Below are positions 54,084-64,000 of a stretch of 64,000 nucleotides of DNA, piece after piece; position 1 is the stretch's first letter, and each line of letters begins with the position of its first letter. Both the position numbers and the translations under genes were made by a program. This DNA comes from Tenacibaculum finnmarkense genomovar ulcerans. GTDB taxonomy: Bacteria; Bacteroidota; Bacteroidia; Flavobacteriales; Flavobacteriaceae. The stretch is taken from contig NZ_OENE01000015.1 of NCBI RefSeq assembly GCF_900239495.1, forward strand, positions 296,300-360,299, read 5' to 3'. Below the pieces are notes generated by a model that made no database searches, was not told the DNA's origin, and saw nothing but the letters and a program-made list of their open reading frames with translations.

Positions 54084-56030
54084 ATGATTAAAATCACACT
54101 ACCCGACGGAACGGTTAAAGAATTTGAAGTAAACAGCACGCCAATGGACGTTGCTAAAAGTATTAGTGAAGGTTTTGCTAGAAATGTAATTTCGGCAAAT
54201 TTTAACGGCACAACTGTTGAAACCACTACCCCACTAACTACTGACGGTGCTTTAATATTGTACACTTTTAATGACAATGACGGAAAAAAAGCGTTTTGGC
54301 ATTCATCGGCACACGTATTAGCTCAAGCTATTTTAACCTTTCATCCTGATGCTAAATTAACCATTGGTCCTGCAATTGACAACGGTTTTTATTATGATAT
54401 TGATTTAGGTGACCGTGTTATTTCTGAAAAAGATTTTACGGCTATTGAGAAGAAATTCTTAGATTTAGCACGTGGAAAACATGAATTTAAATTGCGTTCT
54501 ATTTCAAAAGCGGATGCTTTAGCGTATTATAAAGAAGCAGGAAATCAATACAAAGTTGAGTTAATTGAAAATTTAACCGATGGCGATATTACTTTTTGTG
54601 ATCATAGTGATTTTACAGATTTATGTAGAGGAGGTCATGTTCCTAATACTGGAATTATCAAGGCCATTAAAGTGATGAACGTTGCTGGTGCGTATTGGCG
54701 AGGTGATGAAAAAAATAATCAATTAACACGTATTTACGGAATTAGCTTCCCGAAACAAAAAATGCTTACCGAGTATTTAGCGTTATTAGAAGAGGCTAAA
54801 AAACGTGATCATAGGAAATTAGGAAAAGAATTAGAGCTTTTTACGTTTTCACAAAAAGTGGGTGCTGGTTTGCCTTTATGGTTGCCAAAAGGTGCTGCAC
54901 TTAGAGGTCGTTTAGAAGATTTCTTAAAGAAAGCACAAAAGAAAGCTGGATATGAAATGGTGATGACACCACATATTGGGCAAAAAGAATTATATGTTAC
55001 CTCTGGTCATTATGAAAAATATGGCGCAGATAGTTTTCAGGCGATAAAAACTCCTAAAATGGAGGAAGAATTTTTATTAAAGCCGATGAACTGCCCACAT
55101 CACTGTGAGGTGTATAACTTTAAACCACATTCATATAAAGATTTACCAAAACGTTTTGCGGAATTCGGAACGGTTTACAGATATGAACAAAGTGGTGAAT
55201 TACACGGATTAACACGTGTAAGAGGTTTTACACAAGATGATGCTCATATTTTCTGTACACCAGAACAGTTAGATCAAGAATTTAAAGAGGTGATTGATTT
55301 GGTACTTTATGTATTTAAATCGTTAGGCTTTAAAGATTTTACAGCTCAAGTTTCTGTTAGAGACATGAACAACCCTGATAAGTATATTGGAGATGTTAAA
55401 ACATGGGAAATTGCAGAGCAGGCTATTATTAATGCCGCTACCGATAAAGGCTTAGATTTTATAGTAGAACAAGGCGAAGCTGCATTTTACGGTCCTAAAT
55501 TAGACTTTATGGTCAAGGATGCTTTAGGCAGAAGTTGGCAGTTAGGAACTATACAAGTAGACTATAATTTACCAAAAAGGTTCGAATTAAGCTATAAAGG
55601 AGCCGATAACCAACTACACGAGCCTGTAATGATTCACAGAGCCCCTTTTGGGTCTATGGAACGTTTCATAGCAGTGTTATTAGAGCATACAGGCGGAAAT
55701 TTCCCGCTTTGGTTAACTCCAGAACAGGTTATCTTATTGCCAATCAGTGATAAATATGAAAAATACACGAAAAAAGTTTTAACTTTGTTAGAAAATTCCG
55801 AAATTCGCGCCCTGGTAGATAGCCGAAGTGAAAAGACAGGAAGAAAGATTCGTGATGCAGAAGTGAGCAAAATACCATTTATGGTGATTGTAGGCGAAAA
55901 AGAAGAGCAAGACGGAACAGTATCTGTAAGAAAACACGGTGAAGGAGATATTGGAACATTCACTATCGCTGAATTTATTGAGTTAATACAAAACGAAGTT
56001 AACAAAACATTAGTTCCTTTTGGAAACTAG
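54084..56030 (+). CDS. thrS: Threonine--tRNA ligase
   Basis: This 648-residue class II synthetase has an N-terminal TGS domain ([19 protein letters not shown]) and the second additional domain ([24 protein letters not shown] editing motif). Catalytic motif 2 is [28 protein letters not shown]. The zinc residues lie in [10 protein letters not shown], and motif 3 is [11 protein letters not shown]. The anticodon-binding domain follows at the C-terminus. The length is normal. It heads thrS-infC-rpmI-rplT and ends 54 nt before the likely infC start. Confidence 0.98.
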   Translation: MIKITLPDGTVKEFEVNSTPMDVAKSISEGFARNVISANFNGTTVETTTPLTTDGALILYTFNDNDGKKAFWHSSAHVLAQAILTFHPDAKLTIGPAIDNGFYYDIDLGDRVISEKDFTAIEKKFLDLARGKHEFKLRSISKADALAYYKEAGNQYKVELIENLTDGDITFCDHSDFTDLCRGGHVPNTGIIKAIKVMNVAGAYWRGDEKNNQLTRIYGISFPKQKMLTEYLALLEEAKKRDHRKLGKELELFTFSQKVGAGLPLWLPKGAALRGRLEDFLKKAQKKAGYEMVMTPHIGQKELYVTSGHYEKYGADSFQAIKTPKMEEEFLLKPMNCPHHCEVYNFKPHSYKDLPKRFAEFGTVYRYEQSGELHGLTRVRGFTQDDAHIFCTPEQLDQEFKEVIDLVLYVFKSLGFKDFTAQVSVRDMNNPDKYIGDVKTWEIAEQAIINAATDKGLDFIVEQGEAAFYGPKLDFMVKDALGRSWQLGTIQVDYNLPKRFELSYKGADNQLHEPVMIHRAPFGSMERFIAVLLEHTGGNFPLWLTPEQVILLPISDKYEKYTKKVLTLLENSEIRALVDSRSEKTGRKIRDAEVSKIPFMVIVGEKEEQDGTVSVRKHGEGDIGTFTIAEFIELIQNEVNKTLVPFGN

Positions 56031-56084
56031 AAACTAGCAATCTAAAAGACACTAAATAATAGTAATAACCTAAAATCATGAGTC

Positions 56085-56645
56085 ATAGCAATTAGAAGAA
56101 GGGGCGGACGTAGACCGCTAAGGGTAATTAAAGAAGATCAACATAGAATTAATGAAAAAATTAAATATGTTGATGAAGTTCGTCTTGTAGGCGAAAACAT
56201 CGAAGTTGGTGTTTATCCTTTAGAAAAAGCCAAAGAAATGGCCATTGAACAAGAGTTAGACTTAGTTGAAATTTCACCTAAAGCTGTTCCTCCTGTTTGT
56301 AAAATTATTGATTATAAAAAGTTTTTATACGAACAAAAAAAACGTGATAAAGCTTTAAAATCAAAGGCAACAAAAGTTATTGTAAAAGAGATCCGTTTTG
56401 GACCTCAAACTGACGAGCATGATTACGAGTTTAAAAAGAAACATGCTATTAAGTTTTTACAAGACGGTGCAAAATTAAAAGCATTTGTTTTCTTCAAAGG
56501 ACGTTCTATTGTTTTTAAAGAACAAGGGCAAATTTTATTATTAAAATTAGCGCAAGAACTAGAAGAGTACGGTAAAGTAGAACAAATGCCAAAATTAGAA
56601 GGGAAACGTATGATTATGTTTATTGCGCCTAAAAAGGCTAAATAA
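56085..56645 (+). CDS. infC: Translation initiation factor IF-3 with AUA (or AUU) start
   Basis: IF-3 checks start codons on the 30S subunit. The conserved N-terminus reads (I)[18 protein letters not shown], then [44 protein letters not shown] and the C-terminal domain. The frame is closed by TGA at 56079-56081, and the first ATG in frame is 56238, which would remove the N-terminal domain. ATA 56085 aligns with the usual Met of MAIRRR; ATT 56091 is the alternative. A nearby ATG (56078) is out of frame and stops after five codons. About 186 residues. A rare start codon allows IF-3 autoregulation. Confidence 0.9.
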   Translation: MAIRRRGGRRPLRVIKEDQHRINEKIKYVDEVRLVGENIEVGVYPLEKAKEMAIEQELDLVEISPKAVPPVCKIIDYKKFLYEQKKRDKALKSKATKVIVKEIRFGPQTDEHDYEFKKKHAIKFLQDGAKLKAFVFFKGRSIVFKEQGQILLLKLAQELEEYGKVEQMPKLEGKRMIMFIAPKKAK

Positions 56646-56693
56646 ACTAAAAATCGTTCACAATATATAAGCAAGATAAACTAAAACACAGAA

Positions 56694-56891
56694 ATGCCTA
56701 AAATTAAAACAAAATCTAGTGCCAAGAAACGTTTCAAAGTAACTGGTTCTGGTAAGATAAAAAGAAAGCACGCGTTTAAAAGCCACATCTTAACAAAGAA
56801 GTCAAAAAAACGTAAACTTAAATTAAGACATGCAACATTGGTTCACAAGGCTGATTTAGCAAACATTAAGCAGCAATTAGTTTTAAGATAA
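56694..56891 (+). CDS. rpmI: 50S ribosomal protein L35
   Basis: A 65-residue ribosomal protein beginning [20 protein letters not shown], with [11 protein letters not shown] and the basic tail [11 protein letters not shown]. Both the sequence and the position between infC and rplT are diagnostic. Confidence 0.97.
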   Translation: MPKIKTKSSAKKRFKVTGSGKIKRKHAFKSHILTKKSKKRKLKLRHATLVHKADLANIKQQLVLR

Positions 56892-57000
56892 TTGTTAGCA
56901 CAGGGAATTTAATTAACCATGGAGTTAGGCTTAAAAGAATTATCATCAAAATAATTTATTAATTATTGATAATCGCCTACTACAAAAAAACATTTGAATT

Positions 57001-57345
57001 ATGCCAAGATCAGTAAATTCAGTAGCCTCAAGAAGAAGAAGAAAAAAAATCTTGAAGGCAGCAAAAGGGTACTTTGGAAGACGTAAAAACGTTTACACAG
57101 TAGCAAAAAATGCGGTAGAAAAAGCGATGACATATGCTTATCGTGACCGTAAAAATAATAAGAGAAACTTCCGTGCATTATGGATTCAGCGTATTAATGC
57201 TGGAGCTCGTCAGTATGGAATGTCTTACTCTCAGTTTATGGGTAAAGTAAAAGCTAATAGTATCGAATTAAACCGTAAGGTTTTAGCTGATTTAGCGATG
57301 AACAATCCAGAAGCTTTTAAGGCCATTGTAGAAAAAGTAAAATAA
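57001..57345 (+). CDS. rplT: 50S ribosomal protein L20
   Basis: This 114-residue 23S rRNA-binding assembly protein begins [20 protein letters not shown], with [31 protein letters not shown] and [11 protein letters not shown]. In E. coli L20 represses rpmI-rplT by binding its own mRNA; the 109-nt spacer before this gene could serve that, but I see no clear mimic structure. A terminator follows. Confidence 0.98.
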   Translation: MPRSVNSVASRRRRKKILKAAKGYFGRRKNVYTVAKNAVEKAMTYAYRDRKNNKRNFRALWIQRINAGARQYGMSYSQFMGKVKANSIELNRKVLADLAMNNPEAFKAIVEKVK

Positions 57346-57367
57346 GTTTCATATACTTGCTTATACT

Positions 57368-57399
57368 AAAAACCCAAACTTAAACGTTTGGGTTTTTTT
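57368..57399 (+). terminator. thrS-infC-rpmI-rplT operon terminator
   Basis: AAACCCAAAC and GTTTGGGTTT pair over a 6-nt loop, followed by a T-run, 23 nt after the rplT stop. Confidence 0.92.
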
Positions 57400-57439
57400 A
57401 AATCCCTTAGATTCCCATATTTACATAAAATTCTAACCA

Positions 57440-58036
57440 ATGAAAATTCTAAGAATCCTATTACTAATTCTTATAACGCAAAACATTACTGCACAAAAGC
57501 GTTTATCTAAAGCACAAGTAGATTCATTACCAAACACTATTGAAAATCAATTTATTAAAGCGTATCGATTATCTAATAATTGGCAAGAATATAAGTTGAT
57601 TAAACGTACACATTTTATCAATTTTCAAAAAAATATTTTAGATAGTGTTACTGCTATTAAAAAAGACGTGCTTGCTAAACAACTTCTGCTAGATACGCAA
57701 TTAAAAAACACCAATACTTTAAAAGAAGAAATAGCTACTTTAAAAAATAGTTTATCTGTTTCTCTTGAAAAAGAAGATGCAATTTCAATTGCAGGCTTCT
57801 ATTTAAACAAAACAACCTACAATACCATTCTTTGGAGTATTATTTGTGGGCTATTAATAGGCTTAGGTTTTTTCATTTTTAAATTTAACAGCAGTCATTC
57901 AATAACCAAAGAAACAAAAGGTTTACTCGTTGATGTTGAAGAAGAATTAGAACAGTATAAAAGAAGCTCAATTGATAAAGAACAGAAATTAAGACGTCAA
58001 TTACAGGACGAAATTAATAAACAACGTGGTGTTTAA
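57440..58036 (+). CDS. Single-pass coiled-coil membrane protein, function unknown
   Basis: This 198-residue protein has a signal-like N-terminus (MKILRILLLILITQNITAQ), a periplasmic helical part with coiled-coil character (LDTQLKNTNTLKEEIATLKN), one transmembrane helix near 130-150 (ILWSIICGLLIGLGFFIFKF) and a charged cytoplasmic tail (EEELEQYKRSSIDKEQKLRR). Relatives are, as I recall, sometimes mislabelled tRNA (guanine-N1)-methyltransferase; no methyltransferase motif is visible here. Single gene downstream of the rplT terminator. Confidence 0.65.
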   Translation: MKILRILLLILITQNITAQKRLSKAQVDSLPNTIENQFIKAYRLSNNWQEYKLIKRTHFINFQKNILDSVTAIKKDVLAKQLLLDTQLKNTNTLKEEIATLKNSLSVSLEKEDAISIAGFYLNKTTYNTILWSIICGLLIGLGFFIFKFNSSHSITKETKGLLVDVEEELEQYKRSSIDKEQKLRRQLQDEINKQRGV

Positions 58037-58084
58037 TTAATTATTTTAATGTATTAAGATTTAAAAATTAAATAAAGACTAGAT

Positions 58085-58235
58085 TCTCGTCATGCTGAAT
58101 TTAGTTTAGCATCACATCAACAAGAGAACTACGGCAAATCAGGATGCAAACCTGAAATAAATTCAGGTTGACCGATGCGGTTTTTTATTTTTCTGTTATA
58201 TTTTTTTTCAGATGAAATTTAAACAGGCTCTAAGA
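58085..58235. repeat. Composite dispersed repeat
   Basis: It contains GTCATGCTGAATTTAG with a partial hairpin, CTACGGCAAATCAGGATG (inverted copy of the 11.43 kb tag), an AACCTGAA/TTCAGGTT hairpin, then TTTAAACAGGCTCTAAG. Parts recur at 11.4, 42.4 and 43.5 kb in both orientations. No gene is seen in the 262-nt gap. Confidence 0.78.
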
Positions 58236-58239
58236 ATAC

Positions 58240-58272
58240 AAAAAACCTCAAGAAACAAATCTTGAGGTTTTT
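58240..58272 (-). terminator. fhs terminator
   Basis: AAAACCTCAAG and CTTGAGGTTTT pair over an 8-nt loop with A/T runs outside, 27 nt beyond the fhs stop. Confidence 0.88.
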
Positions 58273-58298
58273 ATGGTAAAATACTATTATTTTAAGAT

Positions 58299-59975
58299 TT
58301 AAGATAATCCTGAAATTACACCATTATTATCAATACTCATATTTTCTGATGCTGGTACCGCTGGCAAACCTGGCATACGCATCATTTTTCCTAAAATAGG
58401 AATAACAAACTGTGCTCCTGCTGCAATTTCTATTTCACGTACATTTACCGTAAAACCTGTTGGTCTTCCAATTAATTTGTCATCATCTGAAAAAGATTTT
58501 TGCGTTTTTGCCATACAAACAGCAAAATCGTTAAATCCTAATCTGTCAATTCTACGTAAATTTAATTCGGCTTTTTTATCATAGGTTACTCCGTCGGCAC
58601 CGTAAATTTCTTTGGCAATTACTTCAATTTTATCTTTAATTGGGCTTTTAAAATCGTATAAAGGTTTAAATTGTGTTGCTTTATTTTCAACAACATTTAC
58701 AACGGCTTTGGCTAAGTTTTTAGTTCCTTCACCTCCTTTTGCCCAACCTTCTGAAACCACTGCTTCAACACCTAATTTGGCACAGGCTTCAATAACAAAA
58801 CTCACTTCTTCTGCTGAATCAGAAATAAATGAATTGATCGCTACTACTGGCTCAATATTAAATTTACGAATGTTTTCAATATGCTTTTCTAAGTTTTTAA
58901 ATCCGTTTTGAACACGTTCTAAACTTGGCGTATTATATTCCTCTTTTTTTGCACCTCCATGATGACGCAATGCTCTAATGGTCGCTACTAAAACAACACA
59001 TTTAGGATTTAATCCTGCGTATTGCGATTTGATATTTAAAAACTTTTCTGCGCCTAAATCGGCTCCAAAACCTGCTTCGGTTACTACGTAATTAGATAAT
59101 GATAATCCCATTTTTGTAGCGATAATCGTGTTGGTTCCTTGGGCTATATTTGCAAAAGGACCTCCATGAATAATTGCGGGGTTTTCTTCTAATGTTTGTA
59201 CTAAATTCGGCTTAATAGCATCTTTTAATAAAATTGCCATCGCATCTTGTGCGTTTAAATCACGGGCAAAAACAGGTTTTTTATCAAAAGTAAATCCAAT
59301 AAAAATACTTCCTAAACGCTTTTTTAAATCATCAAAATTACTTGCCATACAAAGTATCGCCATTACTTCGGATGCTGGGGTAATATTAAAACCGTCTTCA
59401 CGAGGAATTCCGTTTCCTGTACCACCTAAACCAATGGTAATTTGACGCAATGCGCGGTCGTTCATATCAATTACTCGTTTCCATAAAATGGTACGAGGAT
59501 CAATATTTAAGTTATTCACTTTACTTTGAATATTATTATCAATTAAAGCAGCTAATAAATTATTTGCCTTTTCAATAGCGTTAAAATCACCTGTAAAATG
59601 CAAGTTAATATCTTCCATAGGAACTACCTGTGAATTTCCACCACCAGCAGCACCTCCTTTAATACCAAAAACAGGCCCTAATGAAGGCTCACGTAACACA
59701 ACAGTTGCTTGTTTATCTATTTTATTTAACCCTTCGGTTAAACCGATTGAAACCGTTGTTTTTCCTTCCCCTGCTGGAGTTGGCGTTAAAGCGGTTACTA
59801 AAATTAAGTTGTTTTTTGCAATTTTAGCTTCATCAATTAAATTTAAAGGTAATTTTGCTTTGTACTTTCCGTACATTTCTAAATCGTCTTCTTTTACATT
59901 AAGTTTCGTAGCAATATGCTTAATGTGTTGTAATTCTTTTGCTTGTGCAATTTCAATATCTGATAAATGTGCCAT
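58299..59975 (-). CDS. fhs: Formate--tetrahydrofolate ligase
   Basis: This 558-residue enzyme makes 10-formyl-THF from formate, THF and ATP for one-carbon metabolism. TPTPAGEGKTTVSIGLTEGL is the P-loop region. LREPSLGPVFGIKGGAAGGG, THGGPFANIAQG-type block (here IHGGPFANIAQGTN) and FGADLGAEKFLNIK are family signatures. The length is normal. It is divergent from secDF. Confidence 0.96.
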   Translation of the reverse strand: MAHLSDIEIAQAKELQHIKHIATKLNVKEDDLEMYGKYKAKLPLNLIDEAKIAKNNLILVTALTPTPAGEGKTTVSIGLTEGLNKIDKQATVVLREPSLGPVFGIKGGAAGGGNSQVVPMEDINLHFTGDFNAIEKANNLLAALIDNNIQSKVNNLNIDPRTILWKRVIDMNDRALRQITIGLGGTGNGIPREDGFNITPASEVMAILCMASNFDDLKKRLGSIFIGFTFDKKPVFARDLNAQDAMAILLKDAIKPNLVQTLEENPAIIHGGPFANIAQGTNTIIATKMGLSLSNYVVTEAGFGADLGAEKFLNIKSQYAGLNPKCVVLVATIRALRHHGGAKKEEYNTPSLERVQNGFKNLEKHIENIRKFNIEPVVAINSFISDSAEEVSFVIEACAKLGVEAVVSEGWAKGGEGTKNLAKAVVNVVENKATQFKPLYDFKSPIKDKIEVIAKEIYGADGVTYDKKAELNLRRIDRLGFNDFAVCMAKTQKSFSDDDKLIGRPTGFTVNVREIEIAAGAQFVIPILGKMMRMPGLPAVPASENMSIDNNGVISGLS

Positions 59976-60115
59976 CGCTAATTATATGATTTTATGTTAT
60001 TAATTTACACTTTTAAAACATAGTAAATATACAAAATCTAATTCTTTTAGAAACTCATAACCAAGCCATTTATTTTAGTCAAACACAGATGAACCATATA
60101 AATATGGCAAAATAA

Positions 60116-60146
60116 TTGGCAAACCTTTTTCGAAATACTATATTTG
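60116..60146 (+). promoter_or_regulatory. secDF promoter
   Basis: TTG (60116-60118), 20 nt, TATATTTG (60139-60146) is an exact Bacteroidetes promoter, 36 nt before the start codon. Confidence 0.7.
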
Positions 60147-60182
60147 CTCGTTTTAAAAAAGAATTCGTTTAAATTAAAATAG

Positions 60183-63100
60183 ATGCAAAACAAAGGTCTT
60201 ATTAAATTATTTGCTGTCCTTTTCGGACTAGTAAGCTTGTACCAATTGTCGTTTACATTTTTTGCTAATAAAGTAGAAGATAGCGCTAAGGTATATGCAA
60301 AGGAGAACGCTAAGGGTAACAGCGGTAGAGAGTTAGCTAAATTTGAAAGAAAATATTTAGATAGCGTTGCAAACGATCAGGTTGTAAACTTAGGTATTGG
60401 TAAATATAGCTATAACGACATCAAGGAGCGTGAAATGAACCTTGGTTTAGACTTAAAAGGTGGTATTAATGCTATTTTACAAGTATCTGTAAAAGATATT
60501 TTAATTGCTTTAGCAAACAATTCTGAAAACACTGTTTTTAGATCAGCGTTAGCAAAAGCGAATGAAGCTCAAAAAGACAGTCAAGAAAACTACTTAGACT
60601 TATTTTTAACACAATTCGAAACCTTAAGTAACGGAAGTATTAAATTAAGTGATCCTGCAATTTTTGGTACAAAATCTTTACGTGAAAAGATTGATTTTAA
60701 TAAAACCAATGCGCAAGTAAAAGAAGTTTTACAACAAGAAATTAATAGTTCTATTAATACTTCTTTTGAAGTATTACGTAGCCGTATTGATAAATTTGGT
60801 GTAACTCAACCAAATATTCAGCGTATCGGAAACTCTGGAAGAATTCAAATTGAATTACCAGGTGCTAAAGATATTGAGCGTGTTACAAAATTAATTACAA
60901 GTACTGCCGAATTACAATTTTGGGAAGTATATACAAATGCTGAAGTTCAAAACTTTTTCTTTAGTGCAAATGCTAAAGTTGCTGAATTATTAAAAGATGA
61001 TTCAATAACTGCAACCACGCAAGTTAAAGATTCTGCAAAAGCAGATGATATTGATGATTTATTAGGAACATCGACCGATGCAGCTGTAAAAGCAAATACT
61101 CAAAAGAACTTATTTACTTATTTATATCCTAATGTAGCTCAAAATCAACAACAAATGAGCTCTTTAGTGGCACAGGCTAAAGTTCAAGATACGGCACAGG
61201 TAAATAGCTTACTTGCTCATAAAAGTGTACAAGCTTTATTACCTGCAAATTTAAAATATGTTAAATTTTTATGGGATTATAAAGCACAGAAAAGTGCAGA
61301 TGGTACTGCTGAAATTATTGGTTTATATGCCATAAAATCAAACAGAAATGACAAAGCGACTATTGATGGTGATGTAATTTCAGATGCTAATCAAGATTTT
61401 GATCAGTTAAGCAAGCCAGTTGTATCAATGACAATGAATGCTAGTGGAACTAAAAAATGGGCAAAAATGACTGGCGATAATGTTGGTAAATTCGTTGCCG
61501 TTGTTTTAGATAACTACGTATATACAGCGCCTGTGGTAAACGGAGCAATTACAGGAGGAAGTACTCAAATTTCAGGAGGAACCATGACTGTTGAAGAAGC
61601 TCAAGATATTTCAACAGTATTAAAAGCGGGTAAATTACCTGCTCCTGCTAGAATTATTCAGGCAGAAGTTGTTGGACCATCATTAGGGCAAGAATCTATT
61701 AACGCAAGTATTTGGTCATTCGGATTAGCGATTTTATTAATTTTAGTTTGGATGTTTTTATACTACGGTAAAGCGGGTATTTACGCCAACATTGCTTTAT
61801 TAGTAAACATTTTATTTATCTTCGGATGGTTAGCCTCATATAATGCAGTTTTAACCTTACCTGGAATTGCAGGTATTATTTTAACAATCGGTATGTCGGT
61901 TGATGCGAATGTTATTATTTTCGAAAGAATTAAAGAAGCCTTAAGAGGTGGACAAACTTTAGAAACTGCCGTTGATGAAGGATTTAGTTTTAAAGGAGCT
62001 TTATCGGCAATTATTGATGCAAATATTACTACATTCTTAACGGGTGTTATTTTATTTATCTTCGGAACAGGACCTATTAAAGGTTTTGCTTATACATTAA
62101 TGCTAGGTATTGCAACTTCATTATTTACAGCAATTTTTATCACTCGTTTATTTATTGATAAATCTATTGAAAAAGGAACTGGATTACCTTTCAATACAAG
62201 TATTTCTAAAAACTGGTTTCAAAATATCAATATCGAATTTTTAAAGAAACGTAAGTTAGCTTATATTGTTTCTGGATTCTTTATTTTAGCTGGATTGGTA
62301 TCAATCTTTACCTTAGGATTAAAACAAGGTGTTGATTTTAAAGGAGGTCGTTCTTACGTTGTACGTTTTGATCAGCCAATGAATGCAACACAAGTTGCAA
62401 CGAGCTTAAAAGATGCTTTCAAATCGGCTCCTGAAGTAAAAACTTACGGATCTGATCATCAATTAAAAATAACTACTGCTTTTAAAATTGATGAAGATGG
62501 TAGCGAAGTTGATGAAATAGTTCAAAAATCATTATTTACAGGATTAAAAGCGTATTTAGGAACTACTTCTTACGAAGACTTTAAACCAGGATTCGAAAAA
62601 GCAGGTAGCGGAATTATGAGCTACATGAAAGTAGAACCAACCATTGCTGATGATATTAAAAAATCAGCATTATGGGCAGTAATCGGTTCATTAATTGTAG
62701 TTTTCTTATATATTTTATTACGTTTTAGAAAAATAGCCTTCTCTATCGGTGCAGTTGTTGCCGTATTCCACGATGTATTAGTGGTATTAGGTGTATTTTC
62801 TATCTGCTACAAATTCATGCCTTTTGACATGGAAATTGGGCAATCATTTATTGCTGCTATTTTAACAGTAGTTGGATATTCATTAAATGATACCGTAGTA
62901 ATTTTTGATAGAATTAGAGAATTTACTCAAGAAAAAACAACCATATCGGCAAGTTTAGTAAACAAAGCTTTAAACAGTACCTTAGGTAGAACCATAAATA
63001 CTTCTTTAACAACATTATTAGTAATGTTAGCAATTTTCTTCTTTGGAGGAGATAGTATTAAAGGATTTATGTTTGCCTTAATTGTAGGAGTTGTTGTAGG

Positions 63101-63200
63101 TACGTATTCATCATTATTCGTAGCAACACCAATTATGTTCGATGCTTCTAAAAAAGCAGAAGCTGTAAAAGAGCAAGAAGAAAACCAAGAAATAGCATAA
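60183..63200 (+). CDS. secDF: SecDF, fused protein-export membrane proteins SecD and SecF
   Basis: This 1005-residue protein joins SecD and SecF, as in most Bacteroidetes. SecDF uses the proton gradient to pull substrates through SecYEG. The SecD half has an N-terminal helix, NLGLDLKGGINAILQV, a periplasmic domain with RIDKFGVTQPNIQRIG, and a six-helix block with TIGMSVDANVIIFERIKEALR. The SecF half starts after about residue 680, with VDFKGGRSYVVRF and GYSLNDTVVIFDRIRE. The tail is acidic. Together with secG and sppA it gives three export genes in the window. Confidence 0.97.
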   Translation: MQNKGLIKLFAVLFGLVSLYQLSFTFFANKVEDSAKVYAKENAKGNSGRELAKFERKYLDSVANDQVVNLGIGKYSYNDIKEREMNLGLDLKGGINAILQVSVKDILIALANNSENTVFRSALAKANEAQKDSQENYLDLFLTQFETLSNGSIKLSDPAIFGTKSLREKIDFNKTNAQVKEVLQQEINSSINTSFEVLRSRIDKFGVTQPNIQRIGNSGRIQIELPGAKDIERVTKLITSTAELQFWEVYTNAEVQNFFFSANAKVAELLKDDSITATTQVKDSAKADDIDDLLGTSTDAAVKANTQKNLFTYLYPNVAQNQQQMSSLVAQAKVQDTAQVNSLLAHKSVQALLPANLKYVKFLWDYKAQKSADGTAEIIGLYAIKSNRNDKATIDGDVISDANQDFDQLSKPVVSMTMNASGTKKWAKMTGDNVGKFVAVVLDNYVYTAPVVNGAITGGSTQISGGTMTVEEAQDISTVLKAGKLPAPARIIQAEVVGPSLGQESINASIWSFGLAILLILVWMFLYYGKAGIYANIALLVNILFIFGWLASYNAVLTLPGIAGIILTIGMSVDANVIIFERIKEALRGGQTLETAVDEGFSFKGALSAIIDANITTFLTGVILFIFGTGPIKGFAYTLMLGIATSLFTAIFITRLFIDKSIEKGTGLPFNTSISKNWFQNINIEFLKKRKLAYIVSGFFILAGLVSIFTLGLKQGVDFKGGRSYVVRFDQPMNATQVATSLKDAFKSAPEVKTYGSDHQLKITTAFKIDEDGSEVDEIVQKSLFTGLKAYLGTTSYEDFKPGFEKAGSGIMSYMKVEPTIADDIKKSALWAVIGSLIVVFLYILLRFRKIAFSIGAVVAVFHDVLVVLGVFSICYKFMPFDMEIGQSFIAAILTVVGYSLNDTVVIFDRIREFTQEKTTISASLVNKALNSTLGRTINTSLTTLLVMLAIFFFGGDSIKGFMFALIVGVVVGTYSSLFVATPIMFDASKKAEAVKEQEENQEIA

Positions 63201-64000
<800 letters not shown>

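Overview
The window is AT-rich chromosomal DNA of a member of the Bacteroidetes, almost certainly family Flavobacteriaceae, and Tenacibaculum- or Polaribacter-like by my reading. The evidence is a gliding/type IX secretion gene (gldK) next to topA, fused secDF, lipoprotein-rich gene content, and many genes preceded by the Bacteroidetes -7 promoter box TAnnTTTG rather than by a Shine-Dalgarno sequence. I could not run a database search, so the genus is an inference. Both window ends cut genes: gldK on the left and a fused hpt-adk gene on the right.

Layout. 0-5.2 kb (minus strand): topA, a degenerate arginase-family gene and gldK. 5.3-11.3 kb (plus): miaB, a sigma-54-type activator, lptE, secG, groES, groEL. 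11.3-20 kb: a repeat-rich gap, a polyprenyl diphosphate synthase, a MORN-like surface protein, then rlmN, queA, aroA, a small membrane protein, a MazG-like hydrolase and an MFS transporter. 20-28.8 kb (minus): a cyclase-family hydrolase, hemW, a KAP P-loop NTPase wedged between hemW and ruvC, ruvC, adenine deaminase, pckA and a DUF423 protein. 28.8-33 kb: a saccharopine-dehydrogenase-like enzyme, a WG-repeat protein and a B12-binding radical SAM protein. 33-36.7 kb: a REP-associated (RAYT) transposase with its palindrome, then cydA-cydB under a CRP/FNR-like site. 36.8-50.6 kb: mixed housekeeping genes (trmN6, mnmD, ilvE, a TlpA-like protein, a MazG-like hydrolase, a DUF457 membrane protein, DPP III, tag, sppA, a lipoprotein, metK with a candidate SAM riboswitch). 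50.9-54 kb: trxA, a DUF58 protein, three tRNA-Asp genes, and a three-gene roadblock-like cassette bracketed by two copies of one terminator. 54-57.4 kb: the thrS-infC-rpmI-rplT translation operon. 57.4-64 kb: a membrane coiled-coil protein, fhs, secDF and the hpt-adk fusion.

The genes are mostly core metabolism, translation and envelope biogenesis (secG, secDF, lptE, sppA, gldK). The accessory features are the KAP NTPase, the RAYT/REP pair, the roadblock cassette and several families of intergenic repeats. One repeat of about 85-93 bp occurs four times and resembles the Flavo-1 RNA motif. Two genes, infC and mnmD, have no usable ATG/GTG/TTG for their full-length product and appear to start at AUA/AUU/AUC-type codons. 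The most notable observations are the hpt-adk gene fusion, the roadblock cassette beside the tRNA-Asp cluster, the KAP insertion, the non-canonical starts and the sigma-54-like groESL promoter.
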